Positions 42,287 through 43,962 of a stretch of 43,962 nt of DNA are shown here, one piece after another. The translations under genes and the position numbers were made by a program. Each line of letters begins with the position of its first letter. Position 1 is the first letter of the stretch. Origin of the DNA: Pseudarthrobacter enclensis. GTDB taxonomy: Bacteria > Actinomycetota > Actinomycetes > Actinomycetales > Micrococcaceae. The notes beneath the pieces are model-generated. The model was given only the letters and a program-made list of their open reading frames with translations, made no database searches and was not told the DNA's origin. The stretch lies in assembly GCF_030811655.1 (NCBI RefSeq), contig NZ_JAUSRE010000031.1, positions 1-43,962 of the forward strand. The letters run 5' to 3'.

Positions 42287-43222
42287 TCAATCGATCCGGG
42301 CTTGGTGTTGTGGCCAGGGATTCACCCCCTCGCGCAGCCACTGCAGCGTTCCGGGCCAAAAGGTGTGGCGAAAGCTGCTGTGGAACAGGGAGAAGTGCCC
42401 GATCTCTGCTCGGTCGAAATCCTGCGGTTTCAGCCGGACTACAGTGGCCGGGCTCTTGGGGTAGTAGGCCAGTGTGCGGGCGACCGCGACGTCTGTGGCG
42501 AACGGATCATCCGTGGCGGCCACTGCAAGCGTTGGCGCAGTGAAGGACGCCTGGTTGGCCTGGATCTGCTGGCGGAGAGGGCCGGCTCGGCGCGCCGTGA
42601 AATCTTTGCGGCCTCGTGCCCAGTCCATCGCTACCCCTTGGGGTAAATCTTCCAGCCAGCCCAGATGTTTGCCGGGAAAGTAGCCATACCACCAGGCCAC
42701 GACAGGCATCAGGGCGTGCCAACGCCACCACAGCCCGAGGCGGTGCCCGGGCCGGTAGTCCCGCCAGTAGGCGTGCTGCGCGCCCACTGTCAGCAGCCGA
42801 TTAATGCGCCGCCCATTGGCCGCCAGCCCCACACCAAAACCCCCGAAACTATGGCCCACGACGTTCAGCTTCTTTTCACCGCAGTGGAGCAGAACCCAGC
42901 CCAACACCGCATCAAGGTCCTTCAAGCCCCAGTCGTACCAGCTGGCCGCCAGATTCTTTATCGTGGAACCCCTGGACTGACCGATACCGCGGTAATCAAA
43001 AGTGAGCACGGTGAACCCGTTCTCTGCCAGGAACGCTGCATAGCGGTGGTAGTAGCTCGCTTTGACTCCCGTGGCACCGGCGATGACGACAACTGCGCCG
43101 GCTGCCCCTCGTTCCGAAGACGCCGGCTCCCATAGATGCCCCCGCAGCATGTGGCCGTCTTCGCAATCAATCGCCAGAGAGCTACCTGCCATCCCAGAAC
43201 GTCCCTTTCCTTTCTCTATCAT
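42287..43222 (-). CDS. Alpha/beta hydrolase (UCP037442-like)
   Basis: About 311 residues; start at ATG 43222 is supported by GAGGA ~7 nt upstream (longer frame to 43249; another ATG at 43192 is possible). 'VVIAGATGVKASYYHRYAAF', 'LTFDYRGIGQSRGS', nucleophile Ser in 'VVGHSFGGFGVGL', Asp in 'AATDDPFA', and His in 'EIGHFSLFH' give the triad. It resembles the UCP037442 hydrolase family. Substrate unknown; an esterase or lipase-like role is possible. No signal peptide, so cytosolic. Confidence 0.85.
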   Translation of the reverse strand: MIEKGKGRSGMAGSSLAIDCEDGHMLRGHLWEPASSERGAAGAVVVIAGATGVKASYYHRYAAFLAENGFTVLTFDYRGIGQSRGSTIKNLAASWYDWGLKDLDAVLGWVLLHCGEKKLNVVGHSFGGFGVGLAANGRRINRLLTVGAQHAYWRDYRPGHRLGLWWRWHALMPVVAWWYGYFPGKHLGWLEDLPQGVAMDWARGRKDFTARRAGPLRQQIQANQASFTAPTLAVAATDDPFATDVAVARTLAYYPKSPATVVRLKPQDFDRAEIGHFSLFHSSFRHTFWPGTLQWLREGVNPWPQHQARID

Positions 43223-43497
43223 CCAGGCTTCCTCTACGGCCCCTAGCACCCTTTGCTGGCGGGAGAAAGTCTTCGCGCTCTTGCTGGATTATGCCTAAGT
43301 TTCTTTAGCGGAGTGCATGACGCGACCGGTGTCCCCGCCGATCTTTCGTCTTTCGCCCAGTTGGGTATGAATGCCATGCTTGAGGTGTTTGGCCACAACG
43401 GCCTCGGTATGCTCTTGATAGAGATTACGCCGAAGACAGATGACGGCCTCTTTTATCGTCGTTGACGCCCCTTTAGTTTGGGCCGGCCCAGCGGGAT

Positions 43498-43669
43498 TTA
43501 CTCCTCATCCGTCCCCTTCATCAATGCGTTGTCCTGAAAGCAGCCGATGGTTTGCACGAATGCTGACGCCAGTACATCGCCGCGATCATCGTGAGATCGG
43601 CGGTATTGACGGCGCCTCCGGAACCTGTATCCCCAGCAGTGTTTTCAGGGCTGTGGGAGCTGCGGGCAT
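43498..43669 (-). pseudogene. Second, strongly degraded rraA copy
   Basis: The minus strand from ATG 43669 to TAA 43498 carries scrambled RraA pieces. 'PENTAGDTGSGGAVNTADL' parallels 'PENTAAGAGSNTADL' of the 18.5 kb copy in a shifted frame. 'CFQDNALMKGTDEE' and stop parallels 'CFQDNALVKATL' after loss of the intervening ~25 codons. Similarity continues upstream into the leader. A clear pseudogene. Confidence 0.75.
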
Positions 43670-43962
43670 GGGCTCCCATCTCCATTTCTTGAAAGCGGTG
43701 GGACGGTCCCGCGTATGACGGTGTTGCTGCCTCACGATAGTGGGTTTTCTACGCAGCGAACCCTTCAAAGAGCCGGCCTGGGCTTGTTGGACAGAGCCTT
43801 TTGCGCGCCGGAGCGGGAGCCACCCCTGACACCGCCGTCACGTTTACCTCGCTCGGTGGCCAGGCTACCCCGTTACCTTTTTCGTAGCCCGTTCCTGTTG
43901 CAGGATGAGGGTGTGTTGGCCGGTCGGTCCCGGCATGGTTTCTGCCCCCAGTCGTTTCATGA
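43670..43962. other. rraA-copy leader and possible gene tail at window edge
   Basis: The left part parallels the leader of the first rraA copy (ACGATAG near 43733, and altered flanks). On the minus strand a frame from 43960 to TAG 43865 reads MKRLGAETMPGPTGQHTLIL and may be the 3' end of a gene entering from the right; not identified. Confidence 0.35.

Noticed and set aside
1..43962. CRISPR array, rRNA or tRNA genes
   Set aside because: I saw no regularly spaced repeats, and no segment with convincing tRNA or rRNA features.

Overview
The window looks like chromosome from a high-GC actinobacterium, most likely an Arthrobacter-type member of the Micrococcaceae. Supporting signs are strong Shine-Dalgarno sites with many GTG/TTG starts, a DUF4193 gene, a CHY zinc-finger gene, a BioY gene and a glyoxylate/acetate cluster of actinobacterial type. 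The genus is inferred from protein style, not from a search.

Layout. (1) 1-13.3 kb is an accessory, defence-like island. It opens with a tightly overlapping cassette: the 3' end of an MmeI-like DNA methyltransferase, a DEAD/DEAH helicase, a GIY-YIG nuclease and a PD-(D/E)XK nuclease with a PUA-like tail. Several proteins I cannot name follow, then a minus-strand operon of ribbon-helix-helix/YfbU protein, small helical protein and HNH-like protein behind an inverted-repeat operator, then a membrane-protein pair ending in a clear hairpin. (2) 13.6-19.1 kb holds a GAF histidine kinase, two micro-membrane proteins, a TPR protein, a stand-alone HATPase protein, a deleted NYN/LabA gene, and an IS256 remnant joined to a truncated rraA. 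(3) 19.1-28 kb is the metabolic core for growth on acetate: uptake (SatP), activation (Acs), an extra adenylate kinase suited to recycling the AMP that Acs releases, malate synthase, isocitrate lyase, and a divergent succinyl-CoA:acetate CoA-transferase. (4) 28-34.9 kb carries stress and redox genes: a DUF7793/STAS-like protein, a peroxiredoxin-like protein, an old yellow enzyme, a 2-haloacid dehalogenase gene split by an IS110 element, CsbD and a beta-carbonic anhydrase. (5) 35-44 kb is a mosaic of fragments (serine recombinase, SRAP/YedK with two frameshifts, pRiA4b ORF-3 tail, second rraA remnant) among intact genes (DUF4193, bioY-CHY pair, toxin-antitoxin pair, AcuI/YhdH reductase, alpha/beta hydrolase).

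The most promising under-described systems are the methyltransferase-helicase-GIY-YIG-PDDEXK cassette at the left edge and the RHH/YfbU-led operon at 9-11 kb. The 5' non-coding region of the IS110 element probably encodes a bridge RNA. At least six genes are broken by single-base frameshifts or internal deletions. The density of single-base frameshifts could be real decay or read error, and the raw sequence cannot separate these.
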